Below are positions 26,301-33,140 of a DNA stretch of 64,000 nt, piece by piece. The first letter of the stretch is position 1. Every line of letters begins with the position of its first letter. The translations under genes and the position numbers were made by a program. The DNA is from JALCLA01 sp965653565 (lineage in GTDB: Bacteria > Pseudomonadota > Gammaproteobacteria > Xanthomonadales > Xanthomonadaceae): NCBI GenBank assembly GCA_965653565.1, contig CBFHAI010000013.1, positions 1 to 64,000 on the forward strand. The letters run 5' to 3'. The notes beneath the pieces were generated by a model, which searched no databases, had not been told where the DNA came from, and worked only from the letters and a program-made list of their open reading frames with translations.

Positions 26301-27299
26301 TGGAATAGTCCGCTTAATGTGACCGATCCGAGTGGACTAATGGAGTGCCCCGCCGAACATATGTGCATCCATGTTGAAAAAAAGGGGCCGAATGGTAACG
26401 GCTACGGAGCGATCGACATCTGGGAGCACGATACCTGGAAGGCAAAAAAGCAGGATTCGAAATCCGGAAGGAGCGTCAAGAAGACCAAGCGGAAACCCTT
26501 GTTCCCGCCCCACGTCACCGTGGAGTACGTGGATGCTCCCAAACCCGTAACCATCGTATCGGGCCCTCAGCCGGACATGGTGCTGCCGAGATGGAGTAAC
26601 CCCCCGAAAAAGGGAGACGATTACACAGCCATCGGGTCTCTCGCGAATCATTCGGAAATCTGCGGGGAGCTGAGTCATGTGTGGGGGAACTACGGCCCTT
26701 ACACGTGCACGTCAGAAGCTCGCTCGCGCGAAGAAAACACAGCGTACTTCTATACTTCCGCGATTGGGATCGGCGCGATCATGGCGACTCGACCGAGTCG
26801 CCAGCTCAACGCACCCACGGGGACGCCTAATAGGTCCGAGTATTACAAGGGCCCTGTCGTCAATAACTCCCCTTTGTTTAGGCCGGAGGACATGGGTGGT
26901 CCATGGATGATGATAGGTCGCAGGCACTTTTTTTGGGCCGGGCCGGGTTATGAAGTTTTTTCCGATTTTTCTGTGCCCGGCGTGCTTGAGCTCTCCATCA
27001 AAGCTCAAGCAGGAGCAGCCGTTCGTGGGAAAACGATGTTTGACGCAGCGATCGCCGCGCATGGACGTAATAAGATTGATGCAATCCTCGGCACATGGGT
27101 GGATGGGGACAATCTGGCACGGGTCAACGAACTCACTTCTCGTGGTATGCCACTTCCAGAGGCTGTGACAAAAACATGGACCGCAAGACAGGCGCAGAGG
27201 CACGGCTTTACTCAAAGCGAGGTTGTCAAAGAAGTTGGCGAGGCAGGTCGTTACGAAGCGGTGGTTGTAGAGTTCCGACGTGCCGTCGGGATTGAATAG
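20370..27299 (+). CDS. Giant exported SpvB/TcB/Rhs-type polymorphic toxin-like protein
   Basis: A 2309-aa protein from ATG 20370 (AAGGA RBS six bases upstream; the frame is open to 20319). Signal-like N-terminus residues 1-40. SpvB-type domain about 60-330 (GDFSWSMPLEIPPGRAGMQP, LSYSSGAGNGLLGMGFG). FG-GAP-like Asp-rich repeats about 415-825, such as ADFNGDGGDDVL, GDFNGDGLTDSL and GDFDGDGRLDIL. YD/Rhs repeats about 1265-1850 (YDILGRVV, YDSLGRVL, YDALGRRITK). Rhs core with YGFDPFGQRTW, GLINMKGRMYDPAMKRFLTADS and closing NVTDPSGL near residue 1988. The last 320 residues are an unrelated, less GC-rich tip that I do not recognise. Family knowledge: a shell of YD repeats encloses a C-terminal effector. 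The signal peptide suggests Sec export to the surface. Confidence 0.9.
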   Translation: MHTNLSFLLSRKLTLVAALAGVTAVAGYGSPVHSRAALTSAPSAATPLGSGPLSSPALPHAFELPPTPIVAGTSVGYLPGSGSVTPTGDFSWSMPLEIPPGRAGMQPALALSYSSGAGNGLLGMGFGISGFSTITRCGKSIATEGEVDGVDFDGGDRFCLDGEKLMLVAPVSPASPNQIQVYGGEGTEYRTEADSFARVVALDVDERGPAKFKVYRKSGSIQTFEAVTADRIEGHYAGPMFMGQVRAYWVIRLEEDRAGNQISYEYQTELTWNVNQAGSLIETVPKRIHYTSHSKGTPSQRYIEFAYASRPDTRVRWSAGVGTRSSKRVESVTMYAPNPTKTSPVWTYHFDYLQASGTGRSLLTQVKRCAAGGQCLWSKDFEWNDGHPVTGFELVKTVDAPLSLPSVAPNAERYAPVIRVADFNGDGGDDVLMQQGGDGAGDFNEPHKLYLSAPGPSGTQMFKKTETLSRSGPGYGPVYLEASFPLDVNHDGVSELMAYASNGSYTARHWNGVKFDVIATALDEPPFADMNGDSLLEQLPKTAPVYAEWPDSPDDVDCGEPNQLVPSLRFGEADDPSTWVPAQCPAEFVDSDGDGRQELFTRQVVEIPSGQCNHDGQLGTPALPKKRWVCLGDYIRAFENDQGVIQTEIKYPLGGMAGDFNGDGLTDSLVRSPAVIDGTRKYTIAWNTGNGYYKNAVTQVVPVDELSNNVIFADDGYRVVDINDDGMADLVGFQNGPNDTAPKLNLLISKGNGQFDHQTLSFTTPGTRLDVVRETDDTPTSPVINWADNPLGEEIENHTVETGPMPTEVAAGWLLSTFGDFDGDGRLDILRHTKVSGAGKFEVYSMGAGQPSETLARVYDEPTDWAREEVTYDTEWSADPEHKFDDLSCWFPLTCVRQGFPVVRTYTSRAHLVNPTPSETVSKARTLHYSYEDPIGHRQGRGDLGFGKVRVWDPTALIETETTYDHRKHEENFRYFPYADVPKTQTTITPILTSAQMQNPPAQAKARISVTTSDTEFRLLNKDQTYAVFPKETTRVIYEGMVEIDMGALEAANTEDRHLWNPDPPINQVETTSTSVVDDYGNVTQQTMQNTQVGVMNGAMNIVAIQFENRLEEWLIGLPIDTTVSSTVKGVTVTRHSTAQFDALGRLERADIEPGNADPSLTSWSSFTYDSIYGLLTSTTVQGSAFAGPRTSRAEYGVSYPGAPDEKVFPSQVWADHDAVNQPACDLKDCRPSEWFITHPALGVAIASMDVNGVQTTGTYDSFGRLLTRQVGGELPVAMSYSGRPDAGLAFCSPNPCYNGLIVDATVGLQASRVVVGGLGQTLTSSRTGFDGDWIHSSLEYDILGRVVAASRPYTTGNLPTDFSTVEYDSLGRVLKTLTPDQKATTHKYLSLFESETVDPLNHKSYIKTDVDGNIVESGNVLLKPGFANPFQNVSTLFRYGPFGRLEKVIDPEGNESSVQYDSLGRRRQMTDPDRGITEFSYTSFGELHEQSALGIGQQLRWLYDDLGRVYDEYKVGGAEGHRWFVWDESQNGVGQLAYAWGFDGFKTEYAYDTHGRLSHETLTDSVKGWNFTTNLAYDNQGRLDTLTYPAVIESNNAPRLAVKYEYDDATGHLSAIRNATPGQPADPFMTIAARNLDMALVEGTLGHGQGQIDLMRDFDSVTGRLKSMTAKTAALPDLLDIDYTYWANGLVKSRITQMSTSQRFEAFEYDTLGRLTKWNEGMGAPGYLPSPTEYRYDAIGNLTQILKNGALIEDRKYGLGGTQPHTLTQITNASSQTSKTYQYDALGRMFADPSRQITYTSFDLPKTMTVDGADWTFRYDALGRRITKSKAGGENTFYVPGLMERRETSAGVHYVYHIEGPDGTAAQVDYDVGTAATSIFYPLDDALGSVGQVIDQNGQVKESYGFDPFGQRTWTQVLYREKVTHEGFAGHEHDDALGLINMKGRMYDPAMKRFLTADSIISAPGFSQDWNLYSYAWNSPLNVTDPSGLMECPAEHMCIHVEKKGPNGNGYGAIDIWEHDTWKAKKQDSKSGRSVKKTKRKPLFPPHVTVEYVDAPKPVTIVSGPQPDMVLPRWSNPPKKGDDYTAIGSLANHSEICGELSHVWGNYGPYTCTSEARSREENTAYFYTSAIGIGAIMATRPSRQLNAPTGTPNRSEYYKGPVVNNSPLFRPEDMGGPWMMIGRRHFFWAGPGYEVFSDFSVPGVLELSIKAQAGAAVRGKTMFDAAIAAHGRNKIDAILGTWVDGDNLARVNELTSRGMPLPEAVTKTWTARQAQRHGFTQSEVVKEVGEAGRYEAVVVEFRRAVGIE

Positions 27300-27449
27300 C
27301 GCTGGAACGTGAATCCAATTTCCCCGATGTCCGGCGCTCCTGGTGGAAGTCGGATGCGGAATCCGAGATGACTACAGCTCTTTCTGCCAGTTCTGCTCGG
27401 CGTGGATCGGGGCCCTGAATAGCCGTTTTGAGCGGTTCACAAACTAAAG

Positions 27450-27468
27450 CCTCCGGCGTTGCCGGAGG
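27450..27468 (+). other. Small hairpin downstream of the Rhs-type gene
   Basis: CCTCCGGC-GTT-GCCGGAGG, a perfect 8-bp stem about 150 bp after the stop of the giant gene. It lacks a T tract, so termination is uncertain. Confidence 0.4.
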
Positions 27469-27478
27469 ATGCCTATTG

Positions 27479-27900
27479 AGTGTGGCCAATGCGCTGCTCA
27501 CGGGAACTTGGTACGCCCCAACCGAGCCGGGGACCGGCTCGAACCTGATGGTTTCGCCGAGCCGGCAGTTCATCGCCACGCACTACGGAAAGGAACCAGA
27601 GGGACAAGCCGAATGGCATTTCGGCAGCGCCGAATTGAGGAAGGCGAGCCGGTCAAAGTGGATATTTGGCGTTCGTCCGGCGGCCTATTCCTCGATCGGC
27701 AACTGTCCAAGGGCGCCGCGTCAGGTAGCGGTCGGCACGATAACGTTTCGACAGATCAATTGCGATCAGATCGAGATCGTTCCTATCCAAGGGCCGCCGT
27801 GCTCGGTGCAAAGCCGACGCGTATCGCACATCACGATCAGAGTTGCCAACTCGAAGGTCCGCCCCCGCAATCCCCGCCGATTGGCACATGCAGCCGGAGA
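27479..27900 (+). pseudogene. Frameshifted remnant related to the 255-aa exported paralogues
   Basis: Three consecutive pieces in two frames read as one protein. First piece: ALLTGTWYAPTEPGTG and GKEPEGQAEWHF. After a frame change near 27640: EEGEPVKVDIWRSSGGLFLD. After a change back near 27715: VAVGTITFRQINCDQIEIV. Laid end to end these follow the C-terminal domain of the proteins at 55570-57953: GLWYKPGETG, GNPVWYTLAP, LDTARSDVFRSRGSPLG, KIGEIFLHFNGIDALHVDY. No single frame covers all parts, so the gene is broken or the assembly carries an indel pair. It also occupies the place where an immunity gene of the upstream Rhs protein would be expected, and does not look like one. Confidence 0.5.
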
Positions 27901-27994
27901 GCCTGACTGGTCGAATTAGGCGATGTAAGCTGGGCTCCCGGCTCGTGCACGGCTGGACCGACGCGAGCTCGCCAAAGTGAAGAAGTGCGTGACA

Positions 27995-30586
27995 ATGAGC
28001 GCGGTGGATCTTCAGGCCTTCAAGCAACTCCTCGAGCAGGTGGTAGAACTCGACGGATCGGAGTTGGCTGACTTTCTTCGGTCCTTGCGTGCCCGTGATC
28101 CAGTGATGGCGAGCCAGGTCGAAAGCGCGCTGCGCAATTCCGGCATGTCGTTGCTCGACCGCGATCTGAGCAGTCTGATCTCTCCCATAATCGCCTCCGA
28201 TCCTGAGCTAGACGAGGCGGAGGAACACAGCCGGATCGGCATGCGGGTCGGCTCGTTCGAACTCGTCGAGTTGCTGGGTTCGGGCGGCATGGGCGCGGTC
28301 TACCTCGCGCGGCGGATGGACGGGGAAGTGACGCAGCAGGTCGCGATCAAGCTGCTGCGGGAAACCCTCGCAGGCTCGATGACGCGCGCCCGCTTCTCGC
28401 TCGAGCGCGAAGTTCTCGCCCAGTTGAACCATCCGAATATCGCGCGCCTGTTGGATGCCGGCACGACGGAGGATGGCACGCCTTACTTCACGATGGAGTA
28501 TGTGCGCGGCATGCCGATCAACAAATACTGCTACGACTATCTGCCTACGGTGGAAGAGCGCGTCGCGCTGATGCTGCAGGTCGCCAAGGCCATCGGGTAT
28601 GCGCACCAGAACCTCGTCATTCATCGCGACATCAAGCCATCGAACATCTTGGTCGATGGCGCCGGCACTGCGAAGCTGGTCGATTTCGGCATAGCTAAAT
28701 TGGCGTCGGGCGATCAAGGGGCGGCGCTCACCCGTGCCCAGTTCGGTCCGATGACGCCCGAGTATGCCGCGCCCGAACAATTCCGATCCGAACCGATCAC
28801 GGTGGCCACCGACGTCTACCAGTTCGGCGTGCTGCTGTTCGTGGTGTTGACCGGAAGTTTGCCCTACAAGACCAGTCCGGCCGATCCGTTGGCGTGGGCG
28901 AACTCGGTGACGCGCTCGCCGGCGATGTTCCTGTCCAAGGCCTTTGCAAGGAATTCGCGCGAGAACCCCGGACAGTACTGGCGCATGGACACCGCCAAGC
29001 GCATCGCACGCCGGCTGACCGGCGATCTTGATGCGATCGTCGACAAGGCGCTGGCGAAGGATCCAGGACAACGCTACGCCAGCATGGACGCGTTTGCCGA
29101 CGACCTCGAACGCTTCCTGACCGGCCGCGTCGTGCATGCGAGAAAAGCGACCAGGCTCTATCGCGTCTCGCGGTTCGTGGGGAGGCATCGGCTTGCGACC
29201 GCGGTCTCGGTCATCGCGACACTGGCGCTGGCGGTCACGGCCGCCGTTGCCGTGCACCAGGCGTCGGTGGCAACGATCGAAGCGCAGGCCGCCAGAGAGA
29301 ACGAGCGCAGCGCGGAAGCGGCACGAAAATTCATCGAGGGAATTTTCCTGCAGGCCGATCCGTGGAAAAACGATGGCGCGCCGCCCGATGCGCTCGAGTT
29401 GGCTGATCGCGCCTTCGAGAATCTCGATCGCGAACTGGCCGACCAGCCGCTCGCGCGTGCGGATCTATATTGGTCGCTGGCGCGGGTATACCACGTGGCA
29501 GGATCGCGCGAGCGCGCGATACAGGCGGGCGAACGCGCGGTGGCGTTGTACGACGAACTTCCGGTCGGGCTCGATCGGAAATTCGACGCGATAATGCGCC
29601 TGGTATTGTCTTACGCCTACAACGGCGACCTGCATGCCGCCAGTGCGACGATTCAGAAGGCGAACGCCTTGCCCGGCCTGAGCGATTTCCAGCGCTCGCG
29701 TATCGCGTACGCGCTGGCCAGTGTTTATCGCGATCAAGGCAGATACGACTTGATGCTGTCGTTGCACCAGGAGGGCATCCGGCTCAACCGCGAAGGCATA
29801 CCCGTTGCGGCCGACTACACGGCGCTCGCCCAGGCCTTGCGCGTGACGCGCAACTATCGGGAAGCCGCACGCAATTTTCTGATCGCGCATGAAGTGGGAA
29901 CCTACGCCGATAGCCGCGGCGCGCGCGCCTATCTGGCGATTCACGAGTTGACATGGTTGCCGCCTGAATTCCGCAGCGGCGATGATCTGGAGTTGGCGAG
30001 GCAACTCGAGGCCGAGCGCGCCGCAGTCTGGCCGGAAGGCACGTGGAAAGTGCAGTTCTCGGCGTTTATTGCAAAGCTACAACTGCAGCATGGGCAGCGC
30101 GCCGCAGCTGTGGACACCGCCCGAGCGCTCAGGCTCACGGGCGAGCGGAATCCGATCGATATCGGCGGTTACGACGCAGAGTTCTGGTTGGCCCTGACGT
30201 ACGTTTTGATGAATTACGCGCCGGGCGAGCCAACGGCGGGCCAGTTCGACTTGCTGGTCGCTGCGTTGACGAAATACTCGGCACCGTCGGATCCTCGAAT
30301 GGTGCTGGCGAAAGCGGGCCGCGATTGCGCAAAAACCGGCGCTGTCGGTCCGCAAGTGGCAGCCGAGTTGGCCCATCCTCCGCAGCCCGACTATCATGGG
30401 TATGAATGGTTGCGCGATTCGCCGTGCGCCGCGTTGAGTGATTCGATCGCTGCGACCTATCATCCGCCCGAGAAATATGGTCTGGGCGCCGAGCTGCGTG
30501 CCTCGCTGCGCGTGGCACAGCAGAATTTTGGCGTTTGCGCGAACGGCAATCGGGTGCCCGTCGGCGCCTCGTGCGATCTGGAGTAG
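27995..30586 (+). CDS. Membrane-bound serine/threonine protein kinase with repeat-rich sensor region
   Basis: 863 aa from ATG 27995 (a GTG at 27977 would add six residues). The N-terminal 80 residues are helical. Kinase domain: GSGGMGAVYLA, lysine in VAIKLL, HRDIKPSN with Asp212, DFG with Asp230 and the APE-like EYAAPEQF. A single membrane helix lies at about 398-420 (AVSVIATLALAVTAAVAVHQA), followed by an extracytoplasmic alpha-helical region of about 430 residues with TPR-like spacing (RADLYWSLARVYHVAGSRERAIQAGERAVALY). The C-terminus has several cysteines. In related bacteria such kinases often follow an ECF sigma gene; none is present here. Substrates are unknown; proximity to the Rhs locus is not evidence of a link. 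Confidence 0.88.
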   Translation: MSAVDLQAFKQLLEQVVELDGSELADFLRSLRARDPVMASQVESALRNSGMSLLDRDLSSLISPIIASDPELDEAEEHSRIGMRVGSFELVELLGSGGMGAVYLARRMDGEVTQQVAIKLLRETLAGSMTRARFSLEREVLAQLNHPNIARLLDAGTTEDGTPYFTMEYVRGMPINKYCYDYLPTVEERVALMLQVAKAIGYAHQNLVIHRDIKPSNILVDGAGTAKLVDFGIAKLASGDQGAALTRAQFGPMTPEYAAPEQFRSEPITVATDVYQFGVLLFVVLTGSLPYKTSPADPLAWANSVTRSPAMFLSKAFARNSRENPGQYWRMDTAKRIARRLTGDLDAIVDKALAKDPGQRYASMDAFADDLERFLTGRVVHARKATRLYRVSRFVGRHRLATAVSVIATLALAVTAAVAVHQASVATIEAQAARENERSAEAARKFIEGIFLQADPWKNDGAPPDALELADRAFENLDRELADQPLARADLYWSLARVYHVAGSRERAIQAGERAVALYDELPVGLDRKFDAIMRLVLSYAYNGDLHAASATIQKANALPGLSDFQRSRIAYALASVYRDQGRYDLMLSLHQEGIRLNREGIPVAADYTALAQALRVTRNYREAARNFLIAHEVGTYADSRGARAYLAIHELTWLPPEFRSGDDLELARQLEAERAAVWPEGTWKVQFSAFIAKLQLQHGQRAAAVDTARALRLTGERNPIDIGGYDAEFWLALTYVLMNYAPGEPTAGQFDLLVAALTKYSAPSDPRMVLAKAGRDCAKTGAVGPQVAAELAHPPQPDYHGYEWLRDSPCAALSDSIAATYHPPEKYGLGAELRASLRVAQQNFGVCANGNRVPVGASCDLE

Positions 30587-30818
30587 GTTCAAATCGTGCG
30601 GCGCTCCAGGCCTGATGGCCTCGGTCCCAGTGTCAGGATTTCATGCGATTGATTCGCAGTGATATCGCGCCCACGCTGCGCGGACACTTGCCGGTTGCCA
30701 CAGGTTCGATGCCCGGCAAGCAACATCGATCCGTTGAGGAACACTGAAACCCGGTCCGAAATCTCCAATCGCCGCGTAAGGCTTGCGCGGACCTCTGGAG
30801 TTGCAGGATCGCGATCAC

Positions 30819-32687
30819 GTGTCGAACCATGCCGTCTTGCGCGCAGGCGTTGTAACGCGGGCACCTGTTCCGCATCTGCTGATTCTGGGCGCACTGATGG
30901 CAGCGCAGATCGCTTGCGGTTTCTTCGCGTCCGTGGCGAGTTCCGATACGAGCCGGGATATTTTCTTCGCGCAACAGATCGCCGCGGGACAGTCGTTTCC
31001 GCTGACCGGGCCGGCGATCAACGGCATGCTGCATCTGGGTCCGCTCTGGTATTACCTGCTGGCGATACCGCTGCTTTTCGTGCCGAACGCAGCGGCGGTG
31101 ACCGGGATGATGGGGTTGCTGTCGGCGACGCAGTTTCCGCTTGCGTATGTGCTCGGGCGCCGACTCAGGAATCCGGATGAGGGTCTGCTGTTCGCGTTGA
31201 GCCTTGCGATGCCGGGCTGGATCGTCACGTCGTTCGGATCGTTGACGCATCCGATCATCGCGATTCCGGCGCTACTGCTCGGCGCGCTCGCTGCGATCGC
31301 CTATAACGACGAACCGGATGCCCCGCACGCGACGAAGCTCGGACTCGCACTGGTGCTGATGGGTACGGCGCATCCGACGCTGGCGCTTCCCGGTTTGCTT
31401 CTTCTCCTATGGTGCGGCCGACACGCTCGAGGCTGGAAAACACGCGCGCATCATCTCGGAATCATTGTTGCGCTTGTCGCCGCCGCTTCGCTGCCGATGT
31501 TGTATGAACAGTGGTTGCTCGGATTCTCGGACGCCGACAAGGCGGCAGCGCATACCCGGTCGGAACTATCGTTCCCGTCGCCGGTGCAGGCGCTGGAACT
31601 GATCCATGCCATAGCGATCCATGGTCCGAACTATGTCACGCGCTATTGGCTCGAATTGTCCGATGAGGCTGCCCGGCTTGTGTTCGCCGTGTACGCGCTT
31701 GTCGTGATGCTTGCGGCGATCGGGCTGGCGGTCGCGCTCTGCACGGATTCCGTGTTGCGCAAATATGGGCTGGTTCTGCTCGGGGCGTTGCTGCTGCACT
31801 CGATGTTCGTATGCGCGATCCGCGTGCTGATGCCGCCGTGGATGATCTACAGCCACTGGCTGCTGCTATCGGGGTTGATCGCGCTTGGTCTTGGCCGGCT
31901 CTGGCGTTTCGCTGTACTGCGGACCGTCATCGCGCTGCTGCTCGCAACGACGACGTGGTCGACAGTCTCGATCTACGCGAAGTTGATGGCCGGTTCCACC
32001 GAGTTCACCAATATGCAGCCGTCGCCGGGCAAGCACGGCTTCATGGACGTGCGCGACTACGAAGATGCGAGCCAGACCTTGCGGATCGCACGCGTTCCCT
32101 TCCGCGAATTGTTTGCCCTTGGCAAACCGCTGTGCGAGCCGGTCGCGCTGTACGGGCATTACGCCTACCTGATCGACTACACCTACGCCGCGAGTGCGGC
32201 GCACGTCTGCGGGTCAACGAAAAACGTGCAGTTCGGCGGAATGGCGGAATCCGGTCGCGGACGTCTGATGGGCTTGCATCGGGATGCGTGGCTCGCGATC
32301 GGAATGTCGCCGGAAACTTGGCTAGGTTCGCTCGGCATCCGCCGGCCTCACGAAATCTGGCACAGCCCGGTACCGTTGGTGCCCGTGGTTCCCACGTTTT
32401 CCAACTTTCCGCGTTCGCTGTCTCACGTCGATGGCATCTTCACGGTGGAAGGAAAAGCAGCCCCACAGTTGGCGGTTCTGATCTCGCACCGCGCACATCG
32501 CTATCTGTCGTTCAAGGTGATTCGCGCGCGCGCCGACGGACGCGATATCGCCGCGCGCTATTCGGATCTGACGTCCGCAATCTTCGTCGCGCCGGCCAAT
32601 GATTCCGGCCAGGTCGTGCATTGGCAGTTCGATATCGAAGCCAGTGAGGCCTATGTCGATGTGTTGACGTTTGCGGGGCGGGAGTAG
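30819..32687 (+). CDS. Polytopic membrane protein, GT-C glycosyltransferase-like
   Basis: 622 aa from GTG 30819, chosen because a CAGGA sequence lies at RBS distance; the open frame reaches a TTG at 30783. About ten hydrophobic helices fill residues 10-395, and a soluble C-terminal domain of about 220 residues follows. An early acidic loop SSDTSRDIFFAQQIAAGQSFPLTGP and the LHLGPLWYYLLAIPLLF segment resemble the first loop and second helix of PMT/ArnT-type GT-C transferases, which use polyprenyl-phosphate sugars. No downstream sugar genes are adjacent. A role in glycosylating a lipid or protein is therefore only a family-style guess. Confidence 0.6.
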   Translation: MSNHAVLRAGVVTRAPVPHLLILGALMAAQIACGFFASVASSDTSRDIFFAQQIAAGQSFPLTGPAINGMLHLGPLWYYLLAIPLLFVPNAAAVTGMMGLLSATQFPLAYVLGRRLRNPDEGLLFALSLAMPGWIVTSFGSLTHPIIAIPALLLGALAAIAYNDEPDAPHATKLGLALVLMGTAHPTLALPGLLLLLWCGRHARGWKTRAHHLGIIVALVAAASLPMLYEQWLLGFSDADKAAAHTRSELSFPSPVQALELIHAIAIHGPNYVTRYWLELSDEAARLVFAVYALVVMLAAIGLAVALCTDSVLRKYGLVLLGALLLHSMFVCAIRVLMPPWMIYSHWLLLSGLIALGLGRLWRFAVLRTVIALLLATTTWSTVSIYAKLMAGSTEFTNMQPSPGKHGFMDVRDYEDASQTLRIARVPFRELFALGKPLCEPVALYGHYAYLIDYTYAASAAHVCGSTKNVQFGGMAESGRGRLMGLHRDAWLAIGMSPETWLGSLGIRRPHEIWHSPVPLVPVVPTFSNFPRSLSHVDGIFTVEGKAAPQLAVLISHRAHRYLSFKVIRARADGRDIAARYSDLTSAIFVAPANDSGQVVHWQFDIEASEAYVDVLTFAGRE

Positions 32688-32703
32688 GGCGGGTCGGAGT
32701 TGC

Positions 32704-32722
32704 CGGGAGCCGGGAATCGGGA
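32704..32722. repeat. GGGAATCGGGA element, half copy
   Basis: GGGAGCCGGGAATCGGGAA without a matching complementary arm nearby; the single-armed relative of the hairpins at 9122, 14607, 45462 and 52811. Confidence 0.6.
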
Positions 32723-32804
32723 AAAGAGCGACGCTCGCTCCGTTGATGTCGGTTTTGGTTTTCCGATTACTTCTCGCTCTGGTTCCGGCGACTTCAGTGA
32801 AAAG

Positions 32805-32931
32805 CAGGACGCAGAGTTCGCAGAGGAAAGGTAGAGAGGGCGCAGAGAAAGAATGAAATCGGGCTCGGCTTCTCATAAATTACTTCCTCCGTGCCCTCTC
32901 TGCTTTTCCTCTGCGCCCTCTGTGTCCCGCC
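32805..32931. repeat. GACGCAGAG-family large inverted repeat
   Basis: Left arm 32805-32852 (AGGACGCAGAG, CGCAGAGGAAAGG, GAGAGGGCGCAGAG) and right arm 32885-32931 (GTGCCCTCTCTGC, TTTTCCTCTGCGCCCTC, TGTGTCC) are rough reverse complements around a 30-bp loop. Single arms of the same family occur at 121-172, 38656-38708 and 58971-59015. Confidence 0.7.
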
Positions 32932-33140
32932 CTTGCTTCCGCAGCCACAAAACCCGAGCCGAGCCCGCCCAGATGACGCCCCGCGTTGCTTCCTGACGCA
33001 CCACATCCGCGCACGGCAATCAACGACGCAGCGCGTCAATTTGCGGAAATTGCTGGTATCGGCGAAGTGTGATCGCCTCGTTTTGCGTCATGCCGGTCGT
33101 CGCGCGACGATCTCGCCGTCCGCAAGCCGAGAGCCGAAAT

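Larger units (their letters stand above)
32688..33140. other. Intergenic region rich in dispersed repeats
   Basis: About 450 bp without a gene. A half copy of the GGGAATCGGGA element is at 32704-32722. A large inverted repeat of the GACGCAGAG family spans 32805-32931. The remainder before 33141 gives open frames only by composition. Confidence 0.6.
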
